This document shows, piece after piece, positions 17,592 to 25,840 of a DNA stretch of 45,195 bases. Each line of letters starts with the position of its first letter. Positions within the stretch are counted from its first letter, which is position 1. The stretch comes from an uncultured Actinomycetes bacterium. GTDB lineage: Bacteria > Actinomycetota > Thermoleophilia > Miltoncostaeales > Miltoncostaeaceae. Both the position numbers and the translations under genes were made by a program. The notes below the pieces were generated by a model, which was given only the letters and a program-made list of their open reading frames with translations, was not told the DNA's origin and searched no databases. The stretch is taken from the NCBI GenBank assembly GCA_903896045.1, contig CAITWD010000014.1:1-45195 (forward strand), given 5' to 3'.

Positions 17592-18038
17592 TCAGCGACC
17601 AGGTCTAGTCGGATCTGAAGTGGATGAATCAATCACGACAGGCACTTCCGTGATTGCCTCGTCGTATGGCTTCTCTCTGCGCAGGTAAAACGCGCGAATC
17701 ACGGGAGCGTTTGCATCGGCCAGCGAGATGATCACGTACAGCGCTCGGCGAAAGAAGGCAAGTTGAACATCGGTACGCGAGGGCACTGCAGCTGAGCGTG
17801 TGTGCGAGTGATAGATCCCAAGCAGATCATCTCCGGCCGCTTCAATTGCCGCCAAAAGTCGCATCTGCTCCTGAGAGTCCATCGCGTACATCACCGGACT
17901 CGCTGCAGTGTTTGTCGCGCGATGCACCGCCGTCGCCCGCCCATCGCGGCCGCCAATCACCCCACAGCACTCATTTGGCGCCTCTGCCCGCGCATGCGCA
18001 ATCAATGATGCCGCGATGTCCGCCGAGAGAGAGATCAC
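17592..18038 (-). CDS. JAMM/MPN metalloprotease (Mov34 family)
   Basis: 148 residues from GTG 18038, which has GGAG 6 nt upstream; the frame is open further to GTG 18146 but that part is not family-like. The JAMM zinc site is complete: Glu23 in APNECCGVIGG and HSH-x7-S-x2-D at His77, His79, Ser87, Asp90. Bacterial relatives cut isopeptide or peptide bonds, for example at the C-terminus of ubiquitin-like sulfur carriers (Mec+/CysM pathway) or pupylated substrates. No ThiS/MoaD-like carrier or sulfurtransferase is adjacent, so the substrate is open. MsrA follows 19 nt later and a zinc-ribbon gene is divergent. Confidence 0.85.
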   Translation of the reverse strand: MISLSADIAASLIAHARAEAPNECCGVIGGRDGRATAVHRATNTAASPVMYAMDSQEQMRLLAAIEAAGDDLLGIYHSHTRSAAVPSRTDVQLAFFRRALYVIISLADANAPVIRAFYLRREKPYDEAITEVPVVIDSSTSDPTRPGR

Positions 18039-18169
18039 TGTGCGCTCCAAATCCGCCTGCGATACCGCACAACGGTGCACACCCGCATCCCACTTCCGCC
18101 ACCCGCGGACCACATTGAACGGATCTGCATCTGTTGCGCACCCCACATTGGCTCTACGCTACATCCACA

Positions 18170-18436
18170 ATGTCTGAGACATCGATCCCCAAAAGCGCAT
18201 TTGCCAACATTGACGCACGCCTGCGCTGCCTGACAGACGACTGCTGGGGCGACCTCCTGCTCTTTCCGACCGGAGCCCAGGACGAGGAAGGGGTGCCATC
18301 GTTCCATCCGTTGACGATGTGCCCGCTGTGCGGGACCCGGTATCCAATTGACGACGACATGACCGACCGGGATCTTTTTCTGCGCATCTCGTGGCTTCGG
18401 GCAAACCCATGGGATGCCGACGAGCCCACGCCGTAG
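18170..18436 (+). CDS. Small zinc-ribbon-like hypothetical protein
   Basis: 88 residues from ATG 18170. Four cysteines in two pairs, Cys20/Cys25 and CPLC at Cys51/Cys54, look like a zinc ribbon with a 25-residue knuckle-to-knuckle loop. No helix-turn-helix or membrane segment. I do not recognise the family. It diverges from the JAMM gene, their starts 131 bp apart, so the two may share a control region. The stop is followed by a short gap and the end of the minus-strand 67-residue gene. Confidence 0.6.
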   Translation: MSETSIPKSAFANIDARLRCLTDDCWGDLLLFPTGAQDEEGVPSFHPLTMCPLCGTRYPIDDDMTDRDLFLRISWLRANPWDADEPTP

Positions 18437-18464
18437 CCGTCCCACCCCACAACTCTGGGCTGAT

Positions 18465-18668
18465 TTATTCAAATTCACCGAAGAGCGGCGGGAAGATGGC
18501 ATTCCATCTCCCCGGTGAGATGCCAAGTTCATTCGCGCTCGCCCGCCGCGCGACGTCGTCAAGATCGATCACCACCTGATCCTCGGTGATGCGCGCGCGA
18601 AGTCGGGCGACAACCTCCGGCGCGACACCGGCATTGCGGACATGGGCAATGAGATCGCTACCTGTCAT
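18465..18668 (-). CDS. Hypothetical protein, 67 residues
   Basis: Not recognised. The frame MTGSDLIAHVRNAGVAPEVV and on to NAIFPPLFGEFE has protein-like composition and a plausible two- to three-helix pattern, whereas the frame upstream of it (to 19004) reads like antisense of rarA. ATG 18668 is preceded by CCCGGTA only; ATG 18689 is an alternative. If real it is divergent from rarA, with 163 bp between starts. Its existence argues that the rarA frame does not extend back to 18586. Confidence 0.45.
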   Translation of the reverse strand: MTGSDLIAHVRNAGVAPEVVARLRARITEDQVVIDLDDVARRASANELGISPGRWNAIFPPLFGEFE

Positions 18669-18831
18669 TACCGGGTGTGTCTCGTGCATCGCGCCAAGGC
18701 TATCGAGTCCCATGCCGCCCGCGGCGCCTGCGATTGTGTCGAGAGCAGAAGCTGGTAGTGATCCAGCATCAGTGGTTGACGCGCGTGCGCACAGGCACGC
18801 ACCTTTTTCCTTCGCGCCCGAAAGCAGCGCC

Positions 18832-20181
18832 GTGGCTAAATCATCTGCCCCACCCCCTGGAGATGACTTGTTCGCTGGGCTTATTGACCAGCAACTTGCA
18901 GCAACGGGACCATTGGCAGCGCGCATGCGTCCGCGCACACCAGTCGAGGTGGTTGGCCAGCATGCACTTTTTGGGGCCGATGGCTTTCTGCGGCGTGCAA
19001 TCACCGATGATCGTGTGCCGTCCCTGATTCTCTATGGCCCGCCGGGGTCGGGAAAGACCACCATCGCCCGGGTGGTGGCGACATCAACCCAAGCCCAATT
19101 CGTTGAATTATCGGCAACCCAAGCGAGCGTGGCAGATCTGCGTGCCGTGCTTGCACGCGCGCGCGATCACATCGCGGCAGGCGGCCGCACGGTGCTGTTT
19201 ATCGATGAGATTCATCGTTTCAACAAGGCACAACAAGACGCGCTCCTGCCAGCAGTTGAAGAAGGAGTCATCACCCTGATCGGCGCCACGACGGAGAACC
19301 CCTATTACGAGGTCAACTCCGCCCTGATTTCGCGCATGCGAGTCATGGTGCTTGAACGACTCTCTGATCCCGACCTTGCAACGCTTCTGGACCGCGCAGC
19401 CCATGATTCCAGAGGACTCGATGGACGTGTTGTTGTCGACGATGATGCACGAGCAGCAATCATCGCGCGTGCCGGCGGGGATGCCCGTACGGCCCTCAAT
19501 CTCTTAGAAGCTGCCGCTCTTGCGACCGATGATGGTGGCACTGTCCGCGTCGAGGACATCGAGGCCGCCGCGGGTGGACGCGCGATTCCCTACGACCGCG
19601 CCGGCGATGCCCACTACGACACGATTTCCGCCTTTATTAAATCGATGCGCGCAAGCGATCCTGATGCGGCGATCTATTACCTGGCAGTCATGATTGCCGG
19701 CGGCGAAGACCCGAAGTTCATCGCGCGCAGAATTGTGATTGCAGCAAGTGAGGATGTTGGCAACGCCGACCCGCAGGCGCTTGTGGTGGCAACCGCTGCA
19801 GCGCGGGCGGTCGAATTTGTGGGACTTCCGGAATGTCGAATTAACCTGGCCCAAGCAACCATCTATGTCGCACTCGCCCCGAAATCTGATGCCAGCTACC
19901 GCGCGATTAATGCAGCTCTTGCGCACATCGATCAGCACGGCCCCGCACGACCACCAATTGCACTCCGCGACGGGAGTCGCGCAAACGCCCAGCATTTCGG
20001 CCATGGAGAGGGATATCACAACCCTCATCGCACCCCGGATGCGGTCGTGAACGAATCGCTTCTTCCCGATGAGTTGCACGGCATTCACTTTTTTTCACCG
20101 AGCCCGCGCGGGGTTGAATCTGAGCGCGCAGCGCGCCTCGAGAGCCTGCGCACCCCACCGGAATCAACAACACCCTTCTAG
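18832..20181 (+). CDS. rarA: Replication-associated recombination protein A (AAA+ ATPase)
   Basis: 449 residues from GTG 18832. RarA/MgsA acts at stalled replication forks together with SSB and is related to clamp-loader ATPases. DDLFAGL near the start and PLAARMRPRTPVEVVGQ are the family opening; Walker A is GPPGSGKTT, Walker B is LFIDEIHRFNK, sensor 1 is GATTENPYYEVNSALISR, and the C-terminal half carries the MgsA_C block SMRASDPDAAIYYLAVMIAGGEDPKFIARR. The open frame continues 82 codons upstream but that part is low-complexity and antisense to another candidate gene. TTG 18869, with GGAG 5 nt before it, is a shorter alternative. YqeY follows after a small hairpin. Confidence 0.92.
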   Translation: MAKSSAPPPGDDLFAGLIDQQLAATGPLAARMRPRTPVEVVGQHALFGADGFLRRAITDDRVPSLILYGPPGSGKTTIARVVATSTQAQFVELSATQASVADLRAVLARARDHIAAGGRTVLFIDEIHRFNKAQQDALLPAVEEGVITLIGATTENPYYEVNSALISRMRVMVLERLSDPDLATLLDRAAHDSRGLDGRVVVDDDARAAIIARAGGDARTALNLLEAAALATDDGGTVRVEDIEAAAGGRAIPYDRAGDAHYDTISAFIKSMRASDPDAAIYYLAVMIAGGEDPKFIARRIVIAASEDVGNADPQALVVATAAARAVEFVGLPECRINLAQATIYVALAPKSDASYRAINAALAHIDQHGPARPPIALRDGSRANAQHFGHGEGYHNPHRTPDAVVNESLLPDELHGIHFFSPSPRGVESERAARLESLRTPPESTTPF

Positions 20182-20203
20182 CGCGACATACACACCGTCG
20201 CGC
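20181..20203 (+). terminator. Hairpin between rarA and yqeY
   Basis: GCGCGAC and GTCGCGC form a 7-bp perfect stem around a 9-nt loop, overlapping the last base of the rarA stop codon. No T-tract follows and the yqeY start is 20 nt away, so it may only weaken read-through. Confidence 0.4.
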
Positions 20204-20223
20204 TCGTCGGGTACCGTGAAGAC

Positions 20224-20682
20224 ATGACGACATCAGATGACCTCGCTCACCGCCTCGACCAAGATGCCACGCAGGCACTTCGGGACGGCGACAAGCTCAA
20301 ACTTTCCGTGATCCGCCGGGCACGGGCTGCAGTCAAGAACGCAGAGATTGACGCGCGGACAACGCAAAAGGCGCCCGACAATGTCCGCATCCTGCAGGGC
20401 CTTGCCAAGCGCCATCGCGAATCCATCGAGCAGTTCACCCTCGGCGGCCGCCAGGACTTGGTGGATCAAGAGGTCGCTGAATTGGCGATTCTTGAGACCT
20501 ACCTTCCGGCGCAACTCTCCGATGAAGAAATTACGGCTGTGGTGCGTGAGGTGATTACCGAGGCGGGTGTTACCGATCCCAAGCAGCTCGGAAAGATTAT
20601 GAAGCCCGCCCTCGATCGCCTTGGCGGTCAGGCCGATGGCGCACGAGTCCGCGAGATTGCACAGCAGGTGCTTGCCGGGTGA
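20224..20682 (+). CDS. GatB/YqeY domain protein
   Basis: 152 residues, the entire length of a YqeY protein: an N-terminal helical part beginning LAHRLDQDATQALRDGDKLKLSVIRRARAAVKNAEID and a C-terminal QLGKIMKPALDRLGGQADGARVREIAQQVL helical bundle. YqeY resembles the tail domain of GatB, the amidotransferase subunit that recognises tRNA, and is thought to bind tRNA; no enzyme activity is known. The stop overlaps the next start (GTGA), so the DUF427 gene is coupled to it. Confidence 0.88.
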   Translation: MTTSDDLAHRLDQDATQALRDGDKLKLSVIRRARAAVKNAEIDARTTQKAPDNVRILQGLAKRHRESIEQFTLGGRQDLVDQEVAELAILETYLPAQLSDEEITAVVREVITEAGVTDPKQLGKIMKPALDRLGGQADGARVREIAQQVLAG

Positions 20683-21194
20683 ATGTTGGTCGGCGCCCAC
20701 GCGGGGTCTCCCCGGTCACACCTGGCCCCGGACAGGAATCCGTCTGGGACTATCCGCGACCGGCACGCCTTGAGCCCACCTCACAGCATCTCGTGGTGGA
20801 GTTCGCTGGGCACGTCATCGCCGAGACGCGCAATGGGTTTCGTGTGCTGGAGACTAGCCACCCCCCTGGCTACTACATCCCCCTTGAGGATTGGTCCGAT
20901 GGGGTGCTCAGCCCGACCGATGGATCAAGTTTTTGTGAGTGGAAGGGCAATGCCATCTACTACGACGTGGTTGTCGGTGATCGCGCTGTCGCACGGGCCG
21001 CATGGGGCTACCCTGCTCCGACACAAGCATTTGCCGCCCTGGCGAACTGCGCGTCGGTGTATCCGGGCCAGATGGATCGCTGCAGTGTCGATGGAATGCT
21101 CGTGACCGCACAGGCAGGTGAGTTCTACGGCGGCTGGATCACCGATGCGGTGGTTGGCCCGTTTAAGGGTGAACCGGGAACCTGGGGTTGGTGA
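20679..21194 (+). CDS. DUF427 domain protein
   Basis: 171 residues from GTG 20679 overlapping the yqeY stop. The central region VWDYPRPARLEPTSQHLVVEF, the ETSHPPGYYIPLEDW block, FCEWKGNAIYYDVVV and the PGQMDRCSVDG block are typical of DUF427, a small beta-sandwich family of unknown function common in actinobacteria and often found next to transport or metabolic genes. The C-terminal FYGGWITDAVVGPFKGEPGTWGW is also family-like. No catalytic residues can be named. The ThyX-like gene starts 3 nt later. Confidence 0.85.
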   Translation: MNVGRRPRGVSPVTPGPGQESVWDYPRPARLEPTSQHLVVEFAGHVIAETRNGFRVLETSHPPGYYIPLEDWSDGVLSPTDGSSFCEWKGNAIYYDVVVGDRAVARAAWGYPAPTQAFAALANCASVYPGQMDRCSVDGMLVTAQAGEFYGGWITDAVVGPFKGEPGTWGW

Positions 21195-21196
21195 CG

Positions 21197-22822
21197 ATGT
21201 CCGCTCCCGACTCATCCCAGATGACAACACACGATCTCACTGACGACGACCGCGCCCGCCTGACCCCATATGTCAGCGATACAGAAGGTCCCGTCTTTGT
21301 ACTGACCAATCTGCCAGAAACCGTCAAAGGGGCCCTCTTTGCACGGTATTCCCGGAGCCCCAAGTCACTGCGTCGACTCCTGCTTGATGAATTTCTTACC
21401 GGAGAGGATCAGGCGCTCCAGGCGGCTGGCCCAGGGCAGTCCCAGGCAGATGCGTTGTACAACCGCATGCTTGCCGAGTACGGGGATGATTCGGTTGCTC
21501 AACTCGGTGGCGCCCACGTTGCCGTCGAGGGTGCCTCAAATGTGCTGACAAAGATTTTGCAGTGGGGTCGCTTGGCGAGTTATCTCGAGCAATCGACCCG
21601 GTACATCGCCTACACCGATCGCCCCGGCGGTCAATGGCGCTACTACACCCCGCCTGATGTTGCTGCGCATCCCGAGGTGGGCCCCCTCTACACCGCGACG
21701 CTCGATCGCGCGTTCGAGATCTATTCAGAGCTTCTCCCGGTAATGACCGCATACTGGGACGCTCAGGTTCCCGTCGACGACACGCCGCCTGCTGCACGCG
21801 CACGCGCAATCAGGGCGCGCGCACTCGACAGCCTTCGCGGCCTCCTTCCCGCCGCGACACGTTCCAATGTGGGAATTTTTGCCTCAGGCCAGGCCTATGA
21901 AGCACTCCTGATTCGGTTGTTTGCGCATCCACTTCCCGAAGCGCAGGAGGCGGGCCACCGGATTCTTACCCAACTGCGCACGGTCATCCCGGCATTTGTC
22001 AGTCGCGTTGATCGACCCGACAGGGGGCTCCTCCACGCCGCCTACCTGCGTGACACCGACACCGCGACCGCCGCACAGGGGGCAATGCTCCTCTCCCCCA
22101 TGTCACCGCAACCGCAACCACCCGAGGTGCGGTTATGCGAATGGGATCCGGATGGAGAGATCAAGGTGGTCGCCCATGCCCTCTGGAGCTCCGCGAACCG
22201 GAGCTATGAAGATGTTGCCGGTGAGGTGGCCGGGATGAGTACGGACCAACGACGCCGCGTGCTTGACGCGTACACCGGCACCCGTGCCGACCGACGCCAC
22301 ACGCCAGGGCGGGCACTCGAGGCAACCTCGTACACCTTCGAGGTGGTCTGTGACTACGGCGCGTATCGCGATCTCCAGCGACACCGCATGCTCACTCTGC
22401 AGGCCCAACCGCTTGGCGTGAAGTTGGGGTGGTCACTGCCCGATGAGATCACCGACGCACAACTCAACGATCAGTACGCAACGGTGATGCATGAGAGCGC
22501 AACCCTCTTTGAGGCGCTCCGATCAGTCGTACCAGACGCGGGTCCATACGCGGTCAGCTTGGCCCATAGGATTCGATTCATGATGGTGCTCAATGCCCGC
22601 GAGGCGATGCACCTCATTGAACTACGCAGCCAGCCGCAAGGGCATGTGAGCTACCGGGAAGTTGCACAGCAGATGCACACTGCAATCGCGCAGGCGGGCC
22701 ATACGGCAATTGCCGAGATGATGATTTTCACCGATCATTCGCATTCAGATGCAGGACGAATGAATGCCGAACGACGACTTGAAGCGCGGCGCGCGGCGCG
22801 CGATTCCGAACAGTCGAGATAA
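21197..22822 (+). CDS. Double-domain ThyX-like protein (FAD-dependent thymidylate synthase family)
   Basis: 541 residues, twice the size of classical ThyX (about 230-250), made of two ThyX-like halves. The family motif RHR-x7-S is divided: the first half has WGR-x7-S (Arg125 to Ser133) followed by TRY, and the second half has RHR (395-397) with Pro405 in the Ser position. NAREAMHLIELRSQPQGHVSY in the second half matches the conserved NAR and LR block of ThyX. Such long homologues are annotated as FAD-dependent thymidylate synthase; whether this one makes dTMP is unproven. TTG 21188 and GTG 21191 are alternative starts. It lies in an operon-like row with DUF427 upstream and nicotinate phosphoribosyltransferase downstream. 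Confidence 0.8.
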   Translation: MSAPDSSQMTTHDLTDDDRARLTPYVSDTEGPVFVLTNLPETVKGALFARYSRSPKSLRRLLLDEFLTGEDQALQAAGPGQSQADALYNRMLAEYGDDSVAQLGGAHVAVEGASNVLTKILQWGRLASYLEQSTRYIAYTDRPGGQWRYYTPPDVAAHPEVGPLYTATLDRAFEIYSELLPVMTAYWDAQVPVDDTPPAARARAIRARALDSLRGLLPAATRSNVGIFASGQAYEALLIRLFAHPLPEAQEAGHRILTQLRTVIPAFVSRVDRPDRGLLHAAYLRDTDTATAAQGAMLLSPMSPQPQPPEVRLCEWDPDGEIKVVAHALWSSANRSYEDVAGEVAGMSTDQRRRVLDAYTGTRADRRHTPGRALEATSYTFEVVCDYGAYRDLQRHRMLTLQAQPLGVKLGWSLPDEITDAQLNDQYATVMHESATLFEALRSVVPDAGPYAVSLAHRIRFMMVLNAREAMHLIELRSQPQGHVSYREVAQQMHTAIAQAGHTAIAEMMIFTDHSHSDAGRMNAERRLEARRAARDSEQSR

Positions 22823-22870
22823 TCCCATGAGCGGCGCACCATCACCTTTATCAATTCCAGACATGACCCC

Positions 22871-24010
22871 ATGCCACCCGAGACCTCAGTACCCCAAATG
22901 ACCACGGCACCCGAACCATCGCGGCGTCGCTTGGCTCCGGAAACATTTGTATTGCCCATTGAGAAAATGCGTGGCGGCTATTACTCAGATGCCTACTTCA
23001 CCTTCTCACGCGAGGTTCTTGAGACCGACAATCACCACCCACGTGTGGTGATGCAGGTCTTCCAGCGCGAGGAATCAGTCCTCGGTGGGATCGACGAGGC
23101 ACTGGCAATTTTGCGACTCTGCGCAGGCCGAGAGGTCGAGGGCACCTGGGTATCGGGCTGGGATGAGCTTGAGGTCCGGGCGCTCTTTGACGGTGATCTG
23201 ATCGAACCGTGGGAGCCGGTGCTTGAGATCGAGGGCGACTACGCCCTGTTTTGCCACCTCGAAACGCTCTATCTCGGTGTCCTCGCGCGCCGCACGCTGA
23301 TCAGTAGAAATGTGCGCGATGTGGTGACCGCCGCGAGGGGGAAAGCCATCATGTACTTTCCCGCCCGCTTCGATCATTGGCATGTCCAAACCGGAGATGG
23401 CTGGGCCGCACATATCGCAGGTGCGATCGGGGTGTCAACGGACGCACAAGCATCGTGGTGGGGCGGCAAAGGCATCGGCACTGTGCCGCATGGACTCATC
23501 GCCGCCTACGGCGGCGATACGGTGCGCGCCGCCATGAAATTCGCGGATCGTTTCGCCGAGGAGCTCCACGTGACCGTCCTCGTCGATTTTGAGAATGACT
23601 CGGTACGTACGGCACTCGAAGTTGCAGATGCACTCGGCGAACGCCTGTGGGCGGTGCGTGTCGACACCTCAGGCACCATGGTGGACCGCTCCTTGTGGCA
23701 TGAAATGGGGCGATTCAGCCCGACAGGGGTTGTCCCGGAGTTGATCGCAAAGGTCCGTCGCGCACTCGATAACGCAGGTCATGATCACGTGCGCATCGTT
23801 GCCTCTGGCGGATTTGATCCTGCCCGCATCCGCGCATTTGAGCGCGCTGGTGTCCCTGTCGATGCATATGGGGTGGGAAGCTCGTTGTTGCGAGGCGATA
23901 ACGACTTCACCGCCGATGTGGTGCGCGTTGATGGGCGCCCGTGTGCAAAAGTAGGTCGCGAAGAGCGGCCAACGCCGCGATTACAACCGGTCATATGGGA
24001 CCACGCATGA
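22871..24010 (+). CDS. Nicotinate phosphoribosyltransferase
   Basis: 379 residues. Joins nicotinate and PRPP to give nicotinate mononucleotide in NAD salvage. The substrate loop MRGGYYSDAYFTFSREVLE near residues 34-52, the RNVRDVVTAARGK and PARFDHWHVQTGDGWAAHI regions, the TVPHGLIAAYGGDTV block with the phosphorylatable-His neighbourhood and the terminal IVASGGFDPARIRAFERAGVPVDAYGVGSSL phosphate-binding strand all fit this family. The length fits the shorter actinobacterial/archaeal group rather than E. coli PncB (400). ATG 22898 is a shorter start option. It overlaps the epimerase gene downstream (ATGA). Confidence 0.92.
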   Translation: MPPETSVPQMTTAPEPSRRRLAPETFVLPIEKMRGGYYSDAYFTFSREVLETDNHHPRVVMQVFQREESVLGGIDEALAILRLCAGREVEGTWVSGWDELEVRALFDGDLIEPWEPVLEIEGDYALFCHLETLYLGVLARRTLISRNVRDVVTAARGKAIMYFPARFDHWHVQTGDGWAAHIAGAIGVSTDAQASWWGGKGIGTVPHGLIAAYGGDTVRAAMKFADRFAEELHVTVLVDFENDSVRTALEVADALGERLWAVRVDTSGTMVDRSLWHEMGRFSPTGVVPELIAKVRRALDNAGHDHVRIVASGGFDPARIRAFERAGVPVDAYGVGSSLLRGDNDFTADVVRVDGRPCAKVGREERPTPRLQPVIWDHA

Positions 24011-24426
24011 TCCATACCGCCCAACTTCATCACGTCGCATATGTCGTCACTGATCTCGATGCCGCACTTCCGCTGTTTACCGCCCGTTTTGGCTTGGAGA
24101 TCGAGATTCGGGAGCTCATGCCCGAGCAAGGCGTCGAGGCGGTCATGCTCAATGGTGGCGGCGCAGGGGTGGAGCTCATCTGCCCCACCGATCCTGAAAG
24201 CGGCGTTGCACGGTTTCTCGAAAAGCGTGGCGAAGGGCTCCATCACATCGCATTTGGCGTTCCCGATATTGCACGGGCGCTCGCACAACTTGCCATCGAG
24301 GAAGTCGAGTTGATCGACACGACCGCGCGCCGTGGCCTGGGAGGTCACCTCGTCGCATTCATTCACCCGCGCTCGGGTGCTGGCGTACTCACGGAACTTG
24401 TCGAGATCGAGAGCCACTCTCACTAA
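24007..24426 (+). CDS. Methylmalonyl-CoA epimerase (VOC family)
   Basis: 139 residues from ATG 24007, overlapping the upstream stop as ATGA. Two vicinal-oxygen-chelate half-domains: LHHVAYVVTDLDAALPLF gives the first metal His, GGAGVELICPTD the second ligand region, GLHHIAFGVPDI the third and TELVEIE the last Glu. This spacing and the length match methylmalonyl-CoA epimerase, which interconverts (2S)- and (2R)-methylmalonyl-CoA in propionyl-CoA breakdown. Glyoxalase I is a less likely alternative. Mutase and carboxylase genes are not in the window. Confidence 0.85.
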   Translation: MIHTAQLHHVAYVVTDLDAALPLFTARFGLEIEIRELMPEQGVEAVMLNGGGAGVELICPTDPESGVARFLEKRGEGLHHIAFGVPDIARALAQLAIEEVELIDTTARRGLGGHLVAFIHPRSGAGVLTELVEIESHSH

Positions 24427-24483
24427 TCCGGTGAGGCCTGCCACGGTAGACTCATCAGTAGATCGACTCGTGGAGGAAGCAAT

Positions 24484-24705
24484 ATGGCCGGACGTCGGCT
24501 TGAAGTGGGTTTTTTCGGGGGCAATATTCTGCGCACAACACTTGATGAGGCGCAGGTTGCAGCCATAACTGAAGCGCTTGGTACCGACGCGCACTGGCAC
24601 CAGGTGATTGCCGAGGAAGGCAGCTTCTGGATCAAACTCAGTGACGTGCAGTTCGTGCGCATCCCCGGTGACGGCCCCCATGGGGTCGGCTTCTCCCGCG
24701 ACTAG
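24484..24705 (+). CDS. Small hypothetical protein upstream of ychF
   Basis: 73 residues. ATG 24484 is preceded by GGAGGA (24472-24477) at 6 nt, which makes translation very likely. The sequence alternates strands and one helix (DEAQVAAITEALG) and has SFWIKLSDVQFVRIPGDGPHGVGF at the end, suggesting a compact alpha/beta fold; no Cys or membrane segment. I do not recognise the family. ychF starts 8 nt later, so the two are probably co-expressed. Confidence 0.7.
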   Translation: MAGRRLEVGFFGGNILRTTLDEAQVAAITEALGTDAHWHQVIAEEGSFWIKLSDVQFVRIPGDGPHGVGFSRD

Positions 24706-24713
24706 GTCGGCGC

Positions 24714-25790
24714 ATGGAGCTTGGACTGGTCGGCCGTACGAATGCAGGCAAGACCGCACTGTTTAACCTGATTACGGGGTCAACCGCCGAGGTTGCCCCG
24801 TATCCGTTCACGACCCGCGAGGCACTGCGCGGCCGCGCCGAGGTTCCGGATCCTCGGATTGACGCGATCGCCGATATCCAGGATATTCCTCGCAGGGTGC
24901 GGGCACAGGTCCAGGTGGTGGATATTCCCGGACTGGCCGCCGGTGCAGGCCAAGGCGAAGGGCTCGGCGGAAAAGCCCTTGGAGAGCTCCGTCAGATGGA
25001 TGCGCTTATCCACGTCGTGCGCAGCTTCGCCAACAACGAGGTCGCGCATCCCGAGGATGCAATCAATCCTCTCGGCGATGCAGAAGCGATCGACATCGAG
25101 CTGTTGCTCGCCGATCGTGAGCAGATTGAACGCCGCCTGGAGAAGGTGCGCAAAAGCGCCAAATCCGGCGATGCAACAGCAAAGGGCGAACAGGGCCTCC
25201 TGGAGCTCCTAGTCACAGAGATTGATCAAGGAAATCCCTTGCGAATAGTTGGCGACGCGGAGGCATTGGCGCTCGGCATCGGCATGGGGCTCTTGACGGC
25301 AAAACCGGTCTTGTACGTCATCAATTCCGATGATCCCGGGGAACCGCTCCCAGAACTCGTCGCCTACGCCACCAGTCGCGATGCGCATGTCAGCCAACTT
25401 GCCGTTGGCACAGAGCTTGAATTGGCGCAACTCTCGCCAGAGGATGCCGCAGAACTTGCCCAAGAGATGGAACTCGGCGATGTCCGAGGCGCCGATGCGA
25501 TGGTGCGCGCCGCCTATGAACTGCTCGATCTCGTGACCTTTTTTACCGGCTCTGGCCCGCCAGAAGCGCGGGCATGGCCGATTCAACGTGGACTGAGCGC
25601 CGACAAAGCCGCTGGCAAGATCCACTCCGATATGGAGCGTGGATTTATTCGCGCAGAGGTCGTCGCCTGGGATGCCCTCGTCGCAGCCGGTTCATTCTCC
25701 AAGGCGCGTGAATCCGCTCAGGTACGGATGGAAGGCAAGGACTACATCGTCCAAGAGGGCGATGTCATGCAAATCCGGTTCGCGGTGTAG
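24714..25790 (+). CDS. ychF: YchF/OLA1-type P-loop ATPase
   Basis: 358 residues, close to the usual 363. Order: G domain with P-loop GRTNAGKT (about 7-14), switch II as DIPGLAAGAGQGEGLG, a helical insertion around 115-170, and a C-terminal TGS domain ending VRMEGKDYIVQEGDVMQIRFAV, the YchF hallmark. YchF binds ribosomes and hydrolyses ATP rather than GTP. Two differences from the standard protein are visible: the P-loop reads GRTNAGKT instead of GLPNVGKS, and the G4 position reads NSDD instead of N-x-x-E. A hairpin terminator follows. Confidence 0.9.
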   Translation: MELGLVGRTNAGKTALFNLITGSTAEVAPYPFTTREALRGRAEVPDPRIDAIADIQDIPRRVRAQVQVVDIPGLAAGAGQGEGLGGKALGELRQMDALIHVVRSFANNEVAHPEDAINPLGDAEAIDIELLLADREQIERRLEKVRKSAKSGDATAKGEQGLLELLVTEIDQGNPLRIVGDAEALALGIGMGLLTAKPVLYVINSDDPGEPLPELVAYATSRDAHVSQLAVGTELELAQLSPEDAAELAQEMELGDVRGADAMVRAAYELLDLVTFFTGSGPPEARAWPIQRGLSADKAAGKIHSDMERGFIRAEVVAWDALVAAGSFSKARESAQVRMEGKDYIVQEGDVMQIRFAV

Positions 25791-25793
25791 CAC

Positions 25794-25827
25794 CGGTGGG
25801 GAGTCGCGCCGCGCGATCTCCCCACCG
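25794..25827. terminator. Hairpin between convergent ychF and secreted-protein gene
   Basis: CGGTGGGGAG and CTCCCCACCG form a 10-bp stem, extended by TCGCG/CGCGA with a one-base bulge and a CCG loop. It begins 4 nt after the ychF stop and ends 13 nt before the minus-strand stop. Confidence 0.7.
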
Positions 25828-25840
25828 TCACTGCATCACG

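Noticed and set aside
18669-19004. Upstream extension of the minus-strand hypothetical gene over rarA
   Set aside because: Composition reads as antisense of rarA, with no protein-like pattern.
23785-24759. 324-residue minus-strand frame across three plus-strand genes
   Set aside because: It spans genes with clear motifs and overlaps on the other strand; no domain of its own.
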